A stretch of DNA of 26,413 nt from CAYVQE01 sp964633205 (lineage in GTDB: Bacteria; Myxococcota; B64-G9). Shown piece by piece: positions 13,826-21,656 of the stretch. A model generated the notes under the pieces. It had not been told where the DNA came from, made no database searches, and worked only from the letters and a program-made list of their open reading frames with translations. The stretch lies in assembly GCA_964633205.1 (NCBI GenBank), contig CAZWFN010000086.1, forward strand, positions 1 to 26,413, read 5' to 3'. The position numbers and the translations under genes were made by a program. The first letter of the stretch is position 1. Each line of letters opens with the position of its first letter.

Positions 13826-13854
13826 GTCAAGTGGGCAGACCTGATCCCATTTTC
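13826..13854 (-). repeat. degenerate partial copy of the hairpin repeat
   Basis: CAAGTGGGCAGACCTGATCC plus CATTTTC repeats the right arm and tail of the adjacent full copy with two substitutions. It ends two bases from the stop codon of the outer-membrane barrel gene, showing at least two insertion or duplication events here. Confidence 0.8.
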
Positions 13855-13856
13855 TC

Positions 13857-15152
13857 TCAGAAGTAGAACTTGAACTCCATGTAGTAGAAGTTGGGGTAGG
13901 TGCCGAACTCGCTGTTCATCCCCAGCGGGTTGTCCAGCGCCTGGGCCGCCAGGGTGGGACGGGCGCCGAGGGCGATCATGGCCCCGAACAGGAAATCGGC
14001 CTCGTCGGCGACGCTGAACACGAAGCTCGGCTGCAGCAGGCTCGAGCGGTCCGAGAACGAGAAGATCCAGGCCAGCGAGCCGCGCAGGATGGGCAGGATC
14101 TGGTAATCGACCAGCACGCCCAGCAGGTGGCGGCCCATGTGGTAAGCCCGGCCATCGGCCACCCGCTGCAGCGCCCCCGCCCAGTCGGCGGTGTCGCCGG
14201 CGCCGTTGTAGAGGTACTCGGCCTCGAGCAGCAGATCGAAGTCGAAGCGGTGGCCCAGACCCAGCACCCCGGTGAAGTGATCGGGCAAGGGGTCCTCGTC
14301 CATGGAGAAGAAGTAGGCCCCCTCGGCCCGCAGCTCCACCTGCAGCAGCTCGCCCGAAGCCGCGGCGCCGACCTGGTAGCCGCCGTAGACCTTGCCGCCC
14401 TGTACCGAGAAATCCCACTCCCACTGGGTGGTGTAGCCGCGCAGCAACAGGGCCGAGCCGCGCCAGCCGGCGCCGACAGCGGCGCCGTCGGGACCGCGGC
14501 CGGCCACCCCGACGGCGGTCACCCCGGAGAACATCCCGAGCGGCACATCGACGCGCAAGGCATCGACCCCCGGCTTGTAATCGCGGTCGAACTGCCGCGG
14601 GTCGAAGGCCAGGAACACGTCCAGCGGGTTCCAGAAATGGGCCTTGCCGAAGGTGATCGGCTGCCGGCCGACCTCGATGTCGAACCAGGGCAGGCGGAAC
14701 TGCACGTTGAGCCGGTCGAGCCACATGCGCGCCCGGACGTGATCGGCAGCGCCCCACTGCCAGTCGCCGTCGGTGAAGCGGTAGCGCCCGGCGCTGGACC
14801 CGGTGAACAGCTGGCCGCCGAACAGGTCGCCGCTGGTGGTCAGGTTCAGATCCTGTACGCCGTGGATCTCGTACTTCAGCCAGTCGAGCGGCTCACCGCC
14901 GGCTTCCAGCCGCAGGATGGACTGCGAAAAGCCGTCGGCGTCCTCGGCGAACAGTGGTACGGTGTCACCGCTGCGCGGGTCGCGCAGCCAGGCGTCGTAG
15001 TTGACGCTGGCGCCGGTGATGGTGCGCAGGCTGCCGTCGAGACCGAAGTCGCCGAAGCGATCGCCCACGATGGCCTGCGCCGCTGGGCTCACCAGCAGCC
15101 AGCACCCGAGCACCAGCAGGCCGCGCCAACGATCCGCGCTTCCATCAGCCAT
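13857..15152 (-). CDS. outer-membrane beta-barrel protein of the ABC cassette
   Basis: This 431-residue protein has a Sec signal peptide (LLVLGCWLLVSPAAQA). The mature part alternates aromatic strands and polar turns and ends in MEFKFYF, a terminal Phe as required for barrel insertion by BAM. VRARMWLDRLNVQF, DIEVGRQPITFGKAHFWNPLD and the repeated strand pattern resemble DUF1302/alginate-export-type barrels; roughly 16-18 strands are likely. The ATG overlaps the ATPase stop by 8 bp and has GGAG 7 bp upstream. Its place as last gene of the ABC operon suggests it is the outer-membrane exit or receiver of that system. A substrate cannot be named. Confidence 0.85.
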   Translation of the reverse strand: MADGSADRWRGLLVLGCWLLVSPAAQAIVGDRFGDFGLDGSLRTITGASVNYDAWLRDPRSGDTVPLFAEDADGFSQSILRLEAGGEPLDWLKYEIHGVQDLNLTTSGDLFGGQLFTGSSAGRYRFTDGDWQWGAADHVRARMWLDRLNVQFRLPWFDIEVGRQPITFGKAHFWNPLDVFLAFDPRQFDRDYKPGVDALRVDVPLGMFSGVTAVGVAGRGPDGAAVGAGWRGSALLLRGYTTQWEWDFSVQGGKVYGGYQVGAAASGELLQVELRAEGAYFFSMDEDPLPDHFTGVLGLGHRFDFDLLLEAEYLYNGAGDTADWAGALQRVADGRAYHMGRHLLGVLVDYQILPILRGSLAWIFSFSDRSSLLQPSFVFSVADEADFLFGAMIALGARPTLAAQALDNPLGMNSEFGTYPNFYYMEFKFYF

Positions 15153-15846
15153 GCAACAGCTCCGCCGTACCGTTCTCGGCGATCTGACCGTCGCGCAGCA
15201 GCACCAGCCGCTTGGCCCGCTCCATGACGTTGCGATCGTGGGTCGAGAAGAGGAAGGTGATGCCCTTGTCCTCGTTCAGCCGGCCCATCAGGTCCAGCAG
15301 CGCACCGCCGGTCTTGGAGTCGAGGTTGGCGGTCGGCTCGTCGGCCAGCACCAGGGCCGGCTCGGCGGCGATGGCCCGGGCGATGGCGACCCGCTGCTGC
15401 TGGCCGCCGGACAACTCGCGCGGAAACCGGTCCGCCTTGTCGGCCAAGCCGACCTGCTCGAGCAGGCCCATCACCCGTTCGCGGCGCCGCTTGGCCGCCA
15501 CGCCCTGCATCAGCAGCACGTACTCGGCGTTCTCGTAGGCGGTCAGCACCGGCAGCAGGTTGTAGGACTGGAACACGAAGCCGATGCGCTCCAGCCGCAG
15601 CCGTGACAACTGGCTGCGGCTGAGCGCGGTCACATCGCGGCCGTCGACGAACACCTTGCCGCCGCTGGGCTTATCCAGCCCGGAGATGACGTTGAGCAGG
15701 GTCGACTTGCCCGAGCCCGAAGGCCCGGCCACCGCGGCCATCTCGCCGGGGTGCAGCTCGAAATCCACCCCGCGCAGGGCGTGCACCACCACCTCGCCCG
15801 CGCCGTAGTCCTTGGTCACGTTTTCCAGATGGATGATGGCTTCCAT
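15145..15846 (-). CDS. ABC transporter ATP-binding protein (LolD/MacB type)
   Basis: This 233-residue protein has all catalytic motifs: Walker A GPSGSGKST (41-49), Q-loop FVFQSYNLLP, signature LSGGQQQR, Walker B LVLADEPTANLD and the switch His in FSTHDRNV. The sequence is of the LolD/FtsE/MacB branch that works with FtsX-type permeases and transduces force across the membrane instead of moving solute through a channel. ATG 15846 is preferred because AGGTGA lies 5 bp upstream; a GTG at 15855 overlaps the permease stop. It is the fourth gene of the operon, between the second permease and the barrel. Confidence 0.95.
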   Translation of the reverse strand: MEAIIHLENVTKDYGAGEVVVHALRGVDFELHPGEMAAVAGPSGSGKSTLLNVISGLDKPSGGKVFVDGRDVTALSRSQLSRLRLERIGFVFQSYNLLPVLTAYENAEYVLLMQGVAAKRRRERVMGLLEQVGLADKADRFPRELSGGQQQRVAIARAIAAEPALVLADEPTANLDSKTGGALLDLMGRLNEDKGITFLFSTHDRNVMERAKRLVLLRDGQIAENGTAELLHG

Positions 15847-15851
15847 GACTG

Positions 15852-17186
15852 TCACCTGAGCACGTCCGCCACGGAGATGCGCTCAACGCGTCCCATGGGA
15901 TAGAGGCTGAGCAAGAGGGTGGCGCCGAAGACCAGCCCGCCGACGGTGGCCAGCATGCCCGGGGTGACCATGGCCCGGATGACGGGATCGATGGCCATGC
16001 CCGACACCGACATCCCGTCGGCGTAGAACTGGCGCAGATCCAACCCGTGCACCTGGAAGTAGTAGCCCACCCCACCGCCGAGCCCGAGGCCGATGGCCAC
16101 TCCGATCAGGGCGATGAACACCGTCTCGAGCAGGATCTGGGCCTTGATGCGGCCGGTCGGGGTGCCCAAGGCCAGCAGCACCGCGAACTCGCGCTTGCGC
16201 TCGAGCACCGACATCAGGATGGTGTTGAAGATGGTGAACATCACCAAGAAGATCAGGATGCCCTGGAAGACGTAGTTCGAGCCGCCGTCGATCCTGATGT
16301 AGGCCGCCAGGTCGGGCAGCACCTCCTCCCAGCTGCGCACCGCCGCATCCAGCGGCAGCATCTCGGCGACCGCCGCCCCAACGGCCTCTCGGTCGGCGGG
16401 GTCGTCCAGCAGCACCCCGAGCTGGGTGGCCTGGTCGGGTTGCATGCCGTAGAGCTGGCGGGCGAAGGCGTACGGGATCTGGGTGAAGTAGCCGTCGATC
16501 TCGACCGCGCCGGTGGAGAAGACCCCCTTGACCCGCACCATCTGCTGGGTGATCTCGCCGTCGATGTCGCTGCTGGTCAGCACCAGCTTCTTGCCCACCG
16601 CCAGCTGCACCCGAATCGGCGAGCGGATTCGCTCCGGCTCCAGACCGAACGGCGCCACCAGGGTAGCGACGAAGCCGGCGATGCGCTTCAGATCGCGCTC
16701 GCTCTCGAGCTCCAGCCGCTCGGCCAGCTTGTCACCGACGACCACCTTGCGCGTATCGCCGGGCTCGAGATAGCGGCCGGCGACGATCTTGTCGGCCAGC
16801 GGCGAGGTCTCGCCCTCGATCTCCGGCTCCACGCCGACGATGGCCACCCCGATGGCTCCCAGGCCCGAGCGGGCCACGCCCTGGCCCGCCGCCAGCAGCT
16901 TGGTGCCGGACACGTTGTCCAGCGCCTCGATGCGCCGGCGCAACGCGCCCACCTCGGCTATGGTCAGGTCGACGGCCGGCGCGTCGCGGTATTCCCGGTG
17001 CTCGACCGTCAGATGGCCGGCCTGCATCCGCACCGCGTCGTCGATCAGATCGGCATACATGCCGTCGGCGAAGGCGATGAAGAACACGGCCAATGACAGG
17101 CTGAAGCCGATGGAGGTGATGGTGATGATGGTGCGCCGCCGGTTCCGCCACAGGCTGCGCCAGGCCAGCTTGATCAGCAACCACAT
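15852..17186 (-). CDS. FtsX/MacB-type ABC transporter permease 2
   Basis: This 444-residue inner-membrane protein has one N-terminal helix (about 19-42, after WRSLWRNRRRTIITI). A large periplasmic domain of about 230 residues of MacB-PCD type follows, then three C-terminal helices including the VFQGILIFLVMFTIFNTILMSVLERKREFAVLLALGT region, the coupling segment typical of LolC/LolE and MacB. GGGAGG precedes the ATG. It follows the first permease by 12 bp and ends where the ATPase begins. With that permease it probably forms a LolCE-like heterodimer. Confidence 0.93.
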   Translation of the reverse strand: MWLLIKLAWRSLWRNRRRTIITITSIGFSLSLAVFFIAFADGMYADLIDDAVRMQAGHLTVEHREYRDAPAVDLTIAEVGALRRRIEALDNVSGTKLLAAGQGVARSGLGAIGVAIVGVEPEIEGETSPLADKIVAGRYLEPGDTRKVVVGDKLAERLELESERDLKRIAGFVATLVAPFGLEPERIRSPIRVQLAVGKKLVLTSSDIDGEITQQMVRVKGVFSTGAVEIDGYFTQIPYAFARQLYGMQPDQATQLGVLLDDPADREAVGAAVAEMLPLDAAVRSWEEVLPDLAAYIRIDGGSNYVFQGILIFLVMFTIFNTILMSVLERKREFAVLLALGTPTGRIKAQILLETVFIALIGVAIGLGLGGGVGYYFQVHGLDLRQFYADGMSVSGMAIDPVIRAMVTPGMLATVGGLVFGATLLLSLYPMGRVERISVADVLR

Positions 17187-17198
17187 GCCCGCCTCCCG

Positions 17199-18443
17199 TC
17201 ACACGTGGCTCATGGCCCGCACCGGATCGATGCGGGCGGCCTTGGCCGCCGGATAGAGCGCCGCCAGCAGGCACACCAGCCACATGATCAGCACCGGGCC
17301 GACGATCGCCCGCAGGTTCAGCGTCGACTTCCAGATGGGATCGAAGGCCACGCCCGAGAAGGTGATGTCGCCGCCGGCGAAGCGCAGGTCGATGCCTACG
17401 AAGTGCAGGTAGAGCATGGCCGCCAAGCCCAGCACCACGCCGATGGCCGAGGCCGCCAGGCCCATCACCAGCGCCTCGGCCGACACGTCGCGCAGGATGC
17501 GCCACGGGGTGGCGCCGATGGCCTTGAGCACCCCGAACTCGCGCATGCGCTCGAAGGTGGCCATCAACATGGTGTTGAGCACGCCCAGCCCGGCGGCCAG
17601 AAAGAAGACCAGACCGAACAGGACCATGGCCGCGTCGAACAGCCCCACCATGTCGCTCAACGAGGGCATCAGCTCGCGCCAGGTCAGCACCTCCAACTCC
17701 GGCGCCGCCGACTCGATGGCCGCCGCCACCTGCTCGGCGCTCATGTCCTCGGGCCCGTTGAGCGCGATCTCATGGATGCGGCCGCCGGAGACGAACAGCT
17801 CGCGGAAGTCGCGCCGGTGGATGATGGCCGCGGAGCGGTCGATCTGCTCGCCGCAGGTCTTGAGGATGCCGCTGACCGTGAAGAGTTCGTTGCCCGGCGA
17901 GCCGTCGGCCGCCTGGACCACGGCCACCACCTCGGTGCCCACCTCGGCATGCAGCGATTTGGCCAGCTTGCGGCCCAGCACCAGCTGGCGCACCGGTCGG
18001 CCCATGTGCTCGCCCGAGCCGGCCTGGTGGGCGAGGAACTCCCCGCTGTCCAACTGGTCGGCCAACTCGAACGCACGTTTCTCGGCGGCCGGGTCGACAC
18101 CCCAGAACTCGGCCCCGGCCGACTTGTCGCCGACCGACACCAGGCCGTAGCCGAACGAGCGCGGCGCGGCCAGGATGTCCGCAGCGGCGGCCGCGTCCAG
18201 GATGCGCTGCGGCTCGGGGATGTCCTTGTAGAACGACCGCTCGGCGCGGTAGTCGGGGGCGTGGACCTGGGCGTCGCCGGTCACCAGCTGGGTGGCGTTG
18301 TGCACCATGTCGCTCACCATGCCCTCCATCAGGCCGTAGAGCGCGATCAGGATGGCGGTGTTGAGCGCCACCGCGGCCAGAGTGATGGCGGTGCGGCGAC
18401 CGTTGCGCCACAGGTTGCGCCAGCCGAGACGAAAGGCGTTCAT
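17199..18443 (-). CDS. FtsX/MacB-type ABC transporter permease 1
   Basis: This 414-residue protein has the same layout as the following permease: N-terminal WRNLWRNGRRTAITL and a helix (about 20-42), a periplasmic domain, then three helices with MVLFGLVFFLAAGLGVLNTMLMATFERMREFGVLKAIGATPWRI and a closing LYPAAKAARIDPVRAM, the classic FtsX-family ending. A GAGGGG site precedes the ATG. It begins 12 bp after the LolA-like gene. The two permeases are clearly homologous but diverged, as are LolC and LolE. Confidence 0.94.
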   Translation of the reverse strand: MNAFRLGWRNLWRNGRRTAITLAAVALNTAILIALYGLMEGMVSDMVHNATQLVTGDAQVHAPDYRAERSFYKDIPEPQRILDAAAAADILAAPRSFGYGLVSVGDKSAGAEFWGVDPAAEKRAFELADQLDSGEFLAHQAGSGEHMGRPVRQLVLGRKLAKSLHAEVGTEVVAVVQAADGSPGNELFTVSGILKTCGEQIDRSAAIIHRRDFRELFVSGGRIHEIALNGPEDMSAEQVAAAIESAAPELEVLTWRELMPSLSDMVGLFDAAMVLFGLVFFLAAGLGVLNTMLMATFERMREFGVLKAIGATPWRILRDVSAEALVMGLAASAIGVVLGLAAMLYLHFVGIDLRFAGGDITFSGVAFDPIWKSTLNLRAIVGPVLIMWLVCLLAALYPAAKAARIDPVRAMSHV

Positions 18444-18455
18444 CGCCCCGGCCCC

Positions 18456-19220
18456 TCAGCGCTTCAGGCTGCGCAGCGAGAAGCGGCGGTCGGCCAGGTC
18501 GACGTCGAACTTCACCTTTTGGTACTCGACCTCGGTGAACTCGTCGGGCGCATCCTCGGGCTCCATGCGCATGACGGCCGGCACCCGGCGGTCGTCGAAC
18601 TGGCGGATGTCGGTGAACTTCAGGGTGCGGGCTTTTTCCATGTCCTCGTCGTAGTAGATGATGCGCAGCGGCTGCATGCCGGCGCGGCGCACCCGCACCA
18701 GCAGCTTGCCCCAGACCACCGCGGCGTTGGGCTTGGGGTGGCAGGCGATCTCGATCACCGCCTGGCCGTCGCGCTGGCCATCGAAGACCTTCTCGAAGGT
18801 GTAGTCCTCGGCCATGCGCGACTCCTTGACCAGATCGTTGTTGGTGAAGTGGCTGCCCATCCAGGAGCTGCCCATCATCGACGACGGCACCTTGATCACG
18901 CGGTTGACCTTGGGCAGGTAGTTCCAGATCTTGTCGTCCACCCGCAGGGTGGCGGTGCCCTTTTCCTTCTTGGGTGACAGGATGCGCACCAGCGACTTGT
19001 CCTCGCCCTTGGAGTAGAACTCCATCTCCATCTCACGGGTCCAGTGCTCGGTAACGACTTTCATCCGCATGCGCCCCTCGGCCGAGTCACCCCGGTACAG
19101 ATCGTCGACCCGATCGAGAATCGCCTTCGGCGTCATCCGGTCGACGTCCGGCTGGCCACCGGCCGCAACCGGTGCCCACAGCAGCACCAGCCCCATCCCC
19201 AGCACTACATTCCGGATCAT
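18456..19220 (-). CDS. LolA-like outer-membrane lipoprotein-sorting protein
   Basis: This 254-residue periplasmic protein has a Sec signal peptide (MIRNVVLGMGLVLLWAPVAAG). It matches the LolA-like family annotated as outer-membrane lipoprotein-sorting protein: EGRMRMKVVTEHWTREMEMEFYSKGEDKSLVRIL, a GTATLRVDDKIWNYLPKVNRVIKVP core and the SSWMGSHFTNNDLVKESRMAEDYTF segment. These form an open beta half-barrel that carries a lipid or acyl chain. GGGAGG lies upstream of the ATG at 19220. As first gene of the operon it probably receives cargo from the ABC permeases. Confidence 0.9.
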   Translation of the reverse strand: MIRNVVLGMGLVLLWAPVAAGGQPDVDRMTPKAILDRVDDLYRGDSAEGRMRMKVVTEHWTREMEMEFYSKGEDKSLVRILSPKKEKGTATLRVDDKIWNYLPKVNRVIKVPSSMMGSSWMGSHFTNNDLVKESRMAEDYTFEKVFDGQRDGQAVIEIACHPKPNAAVVWGKLLVRVRRAGMQPLRIIYYDEDMEKARTLKFTDIRQFDDRRVPAVMRMEPEDAPDEFTEVEYQKVKFDVDLADRRFSLRSLKR

Positions 19221-19479
19221 GCTCCACCTCCCTCGCCGGCTGACGGCCATCCGGTCCATGGCCGATGCATACCACAGCCATGGCCACCGAGCCAGACATC
19301 CCGCTGGAATTCCATCACAAATCACCCATCCGGGGAATGCTTGCCGCCGGCGAGTCCCCATTCGCTCGTCAGCCCGTATCGTCCAAAAGCCGTTCGGCTC
19401 CATCGCCTCGGCCCCGATCGCAGCGCGCCGCGCGTCTCGGTGCTTGATCCGCCGGCCGGGCCGTGGGACGCTTTCGGCC

Positions 19480-21612
19480 ATGAAAACCGAACACCTGATC
19501 CATGGAGCCTGCTCGCTGCTGTGCGCCCTGGCCCTGGGCGCCGCCGGCTGTCCGGACGAGGGCGCCGGCGAGTCCGCCCGAAAAGACCCGGAGGCGGCCG
19601 CGGCGAGCGATGAAGGCCAGGCAGCAGCCGCGGCCGGCCGCAGCGTCGACCTGCCGCGCATCCGCGAAGGCGGTACGCTGCGGGTGCTGATGGTGCGCCA
19701 GCACGGCGCCGACCGGCTGCCGCGCGGCGACTTCCCGCTCGATCACGAGCGCGATCTGGCCGCCGATTTCGCCGGGCAGCTCGGCCTGGAAGCCGAGATC
19801 GTCTACACCGAGGGCCACGACGATCTGATCCCGGCCCTGCTCGAAGGCCGCGGCGATCTGATCGTGGCCAGCCTGACGGTCACCCCCGCCCGGCGCAAGC
19901 GGGTGGCCTTCAGCGCGCCGATCGACATGGTGCGCGAGCAGGTCGTCTGCCGCCAGGAGGTCTCCGACCTGGCCAAGCCCGCCGACCTGGACGGCCGCGA
20001 GCTGGCGGTGCGCCCGTCCTCTTCCTACCACGCCACCCTGACCAAGCTGCAGCAGGACGTGCCCGGGCTCACCATCGAGGCGGTCGACGAACGGCTGGAC
20101 ACCGAGCAGATCATCCAGCGGGTGGCCACCGGCGAGCTCGAGCTGACCGTGGCCGACTCCAGTATCGTCGAGGCGGCCCGGCGCTACCTGCCGGGAATCA
20201 AGGCCGCCTTCGATCTGACCGACGAACGGCCGGTGGCCTGGGCGGTGCGGCCCGACGCGCCGAAGCTGCTCGAGTCGCTCAACCTCTTTCTGGGCTCATC
20301 CAAGCTGCTCGAACGGCGCGAGGCGGTCTACCGCGATGATCTGCCGGGGCTGAAGAAGCGCGGCGTGCTGCGGGTGCTGACCCGCAACAACGCCACCACC
20401 TACTACCTGCATCGCGGCGAGCTGGTGGGCTTCGAGTACGATCTGGCCCAGGAGTTCGCCAAGCGCCACGGCCTGAAGATCGAGATCATGGTACCGCCCG
20501 CGCGCACCGATCTGCTGCCGTGGCTGCTGGCCGGCCGCGGCGACGTGGTGGCCGCCGGTCTGACCGCCACCGAACGCCGGCGCGACAGCGGGGTGGCCCT
20601 ATCGCGGCCCTACAACCGGGTGACCGAGACGGTGGTCGGCGACGGCGACGACGAGAAGCTGTCCGCGCCGGCCGACCTGGCCGGCCGCACCCTGGTGGTA
20701 CGCCGCGATTCCCCCTACTGGCAGACCTTGGAGCAGCTGCGCGACGGCGGCATCGAGCTGAAGCTGGAGCCGGCCCCGGCCGAGATGGAGACCGAACAGA
20801 TCATCGGCCAGGTGGCCGCCGGCGACTACGACCTGACCGTGGCCGACAGCCACATCCTGGCCATCGAGCAGACCTACCGCGACGACGCCAAGGCCCTGCT
20901 CGAGCTGGGCGAGCCGGTGCGCCACGCCTGGGCGGTACACCCGGACAACCAGAAGCTGCTCGCGGCCATCGACTCCTTTTTCGACAAAGAGGTCCACGGG
21001 CTGTTCTACAACGTCACCCGCAACAAGTACTTCAAGAATGAGCGGCGCATGCGGCGCCACACCAAGACCCGGCCCGACAAGACCGGCCGGCTTTCACCCT
21101 ACGACGACTTGGTCAAGCACTTCGCCGAGCGCTTCGTCTTCGACTGGCGGCTGATCGTCAGCCAGATGTACGCCGAGAGCCGCTTCAACCCCAAGGCGAA
21201 GTCCTGGGTCGGCGCGCGCGGCCTGCTCCAGGTGATGCCGCGCACCGCCCGCGAGATGGGGCTGACGGACCTCGAAAAACCACGGGTGGGCATCCACGCC
21301 GGGGTGCGCTACCTGAACTGGACCCGCGATCGCTTCGACCCGGCGCTCAGCCCCCACACCCGCAACTGGTTCGCGCTGGCAGCCTACAACGCCGGCATCG
21401 GCCACGTGATCGACGCCCGCGAGCTGGCGCGCCGCCAGGGGCTGGACCCGGAGCTTTGGTTCGACCACGTCGAACGGACCATGCTGCTGCTGGCCGAACG
21501 CAAGTACGCCCGCCAGGCGCGCTACGGCTACTGCCGCGGCAGCGAGCCGGTCCACTACGTGCGCTCCATCCGCGAGCGCTGGCGGGCCTACAAGCGCATC
21601 GCCGAGCCTTGA
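19480..21612 (+). CDS. MltF-like lytic transglycosylase lipoprotein with two solute-binding domains
   Basis: This 710-residue protein has a signal peptide with lipobox AAGC (Cys24) and a linker of Ala/Glu (25-57). Two tandem family-3 solute-binding domains follow: one about 60-285 (GGTLRVLMVRQ...DLIVASLTVTPARRKRVAFS), one about 288-515 (RGVLRVLTRNNATTYYLHRGELVGFEYDLAQEFA). The C-terminus is an SLT domain (about 538-690) with catalytic Glu566 in QMYAESRFNP, GLLQVMPRTA and AAYNAGIGH. Ordinary MltF has one binding domain and is about 500 residues. It would cut peptidoglycan glycan strands from the periplasmic side under control of bound ligands such as muropeptides. The upstream region is shared with the divergent LolA-like gene; pckA follows after 44 bp. 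Confidence 0.92.
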   Translation: MKTEHLIHGACSLLCALALGAAGCPDEGAGESARKDPEAAAASDEGQAAAAAGRSVDLPRIREGGTLRVLMVRQHGADRLPRGDFPLDHERDLAADFAGQLGLEAEIVYTEGHDDLIPALLEGRGDLIVASLTVTPARRKRVAFSAPIDMVREQVVCRQEVSDLAKPADLDGRELAVRPSSSYHATLTKLQQDVPGLTIEAVDERLDTEQIIQRVATGELELTVADSSIVEAARRYLPGIKAAFDLTDERPVAWAVRPDAPKLLESLNLFLGSSKLLERREAVYRDDLPGLKKRGVLRVLTRNNATTYYLHRGELVGFEYDLAQEFAKRHGLKIEIMVPPARTDLLPWLLAGRGDVVAAGLTATERRRDSGVALSRPYNRVTETVVGDGDDEKLSAPADLAGRTLVVRRDSPYWQTLEQLRDGGIELKLEPAPAEMETEQIIGQVAAGDYDLTVADSHILAIEQTYRDDAKALLELGEPVRHAWAVHPDNQKLLAAIDSFFDKEVHGLFYNVTRNKYFKNERRMRRHTKTRPDKTGRLSPYDDLVKHFAERFVFDWRLIVSQMYAESRFNPKAKSWVGARGLLQVMPRTAREMGLTDLEKPRVGIHAGVRYLNWTRDRFDPALSPHTRNWFALAAYNAGIGHVIDARELARRQGLDPELWFDHVERTMLLLAERKYARQARYGYCRGSEPVHYVRSIRERWRAYKRIAEP

Positions 21613-21656
21613 CGGCCTGTTGTGCAGAACACGACCTTTCCGACAAGAGGAAACCC

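Noticed and set aside
12772..14757. Minus-strand open frame of 661 codons
   Set aside because: Arg/Gly/Ala-rich shadow of the barrel gene frame and of rph that reads straight through the hairpin repeat.
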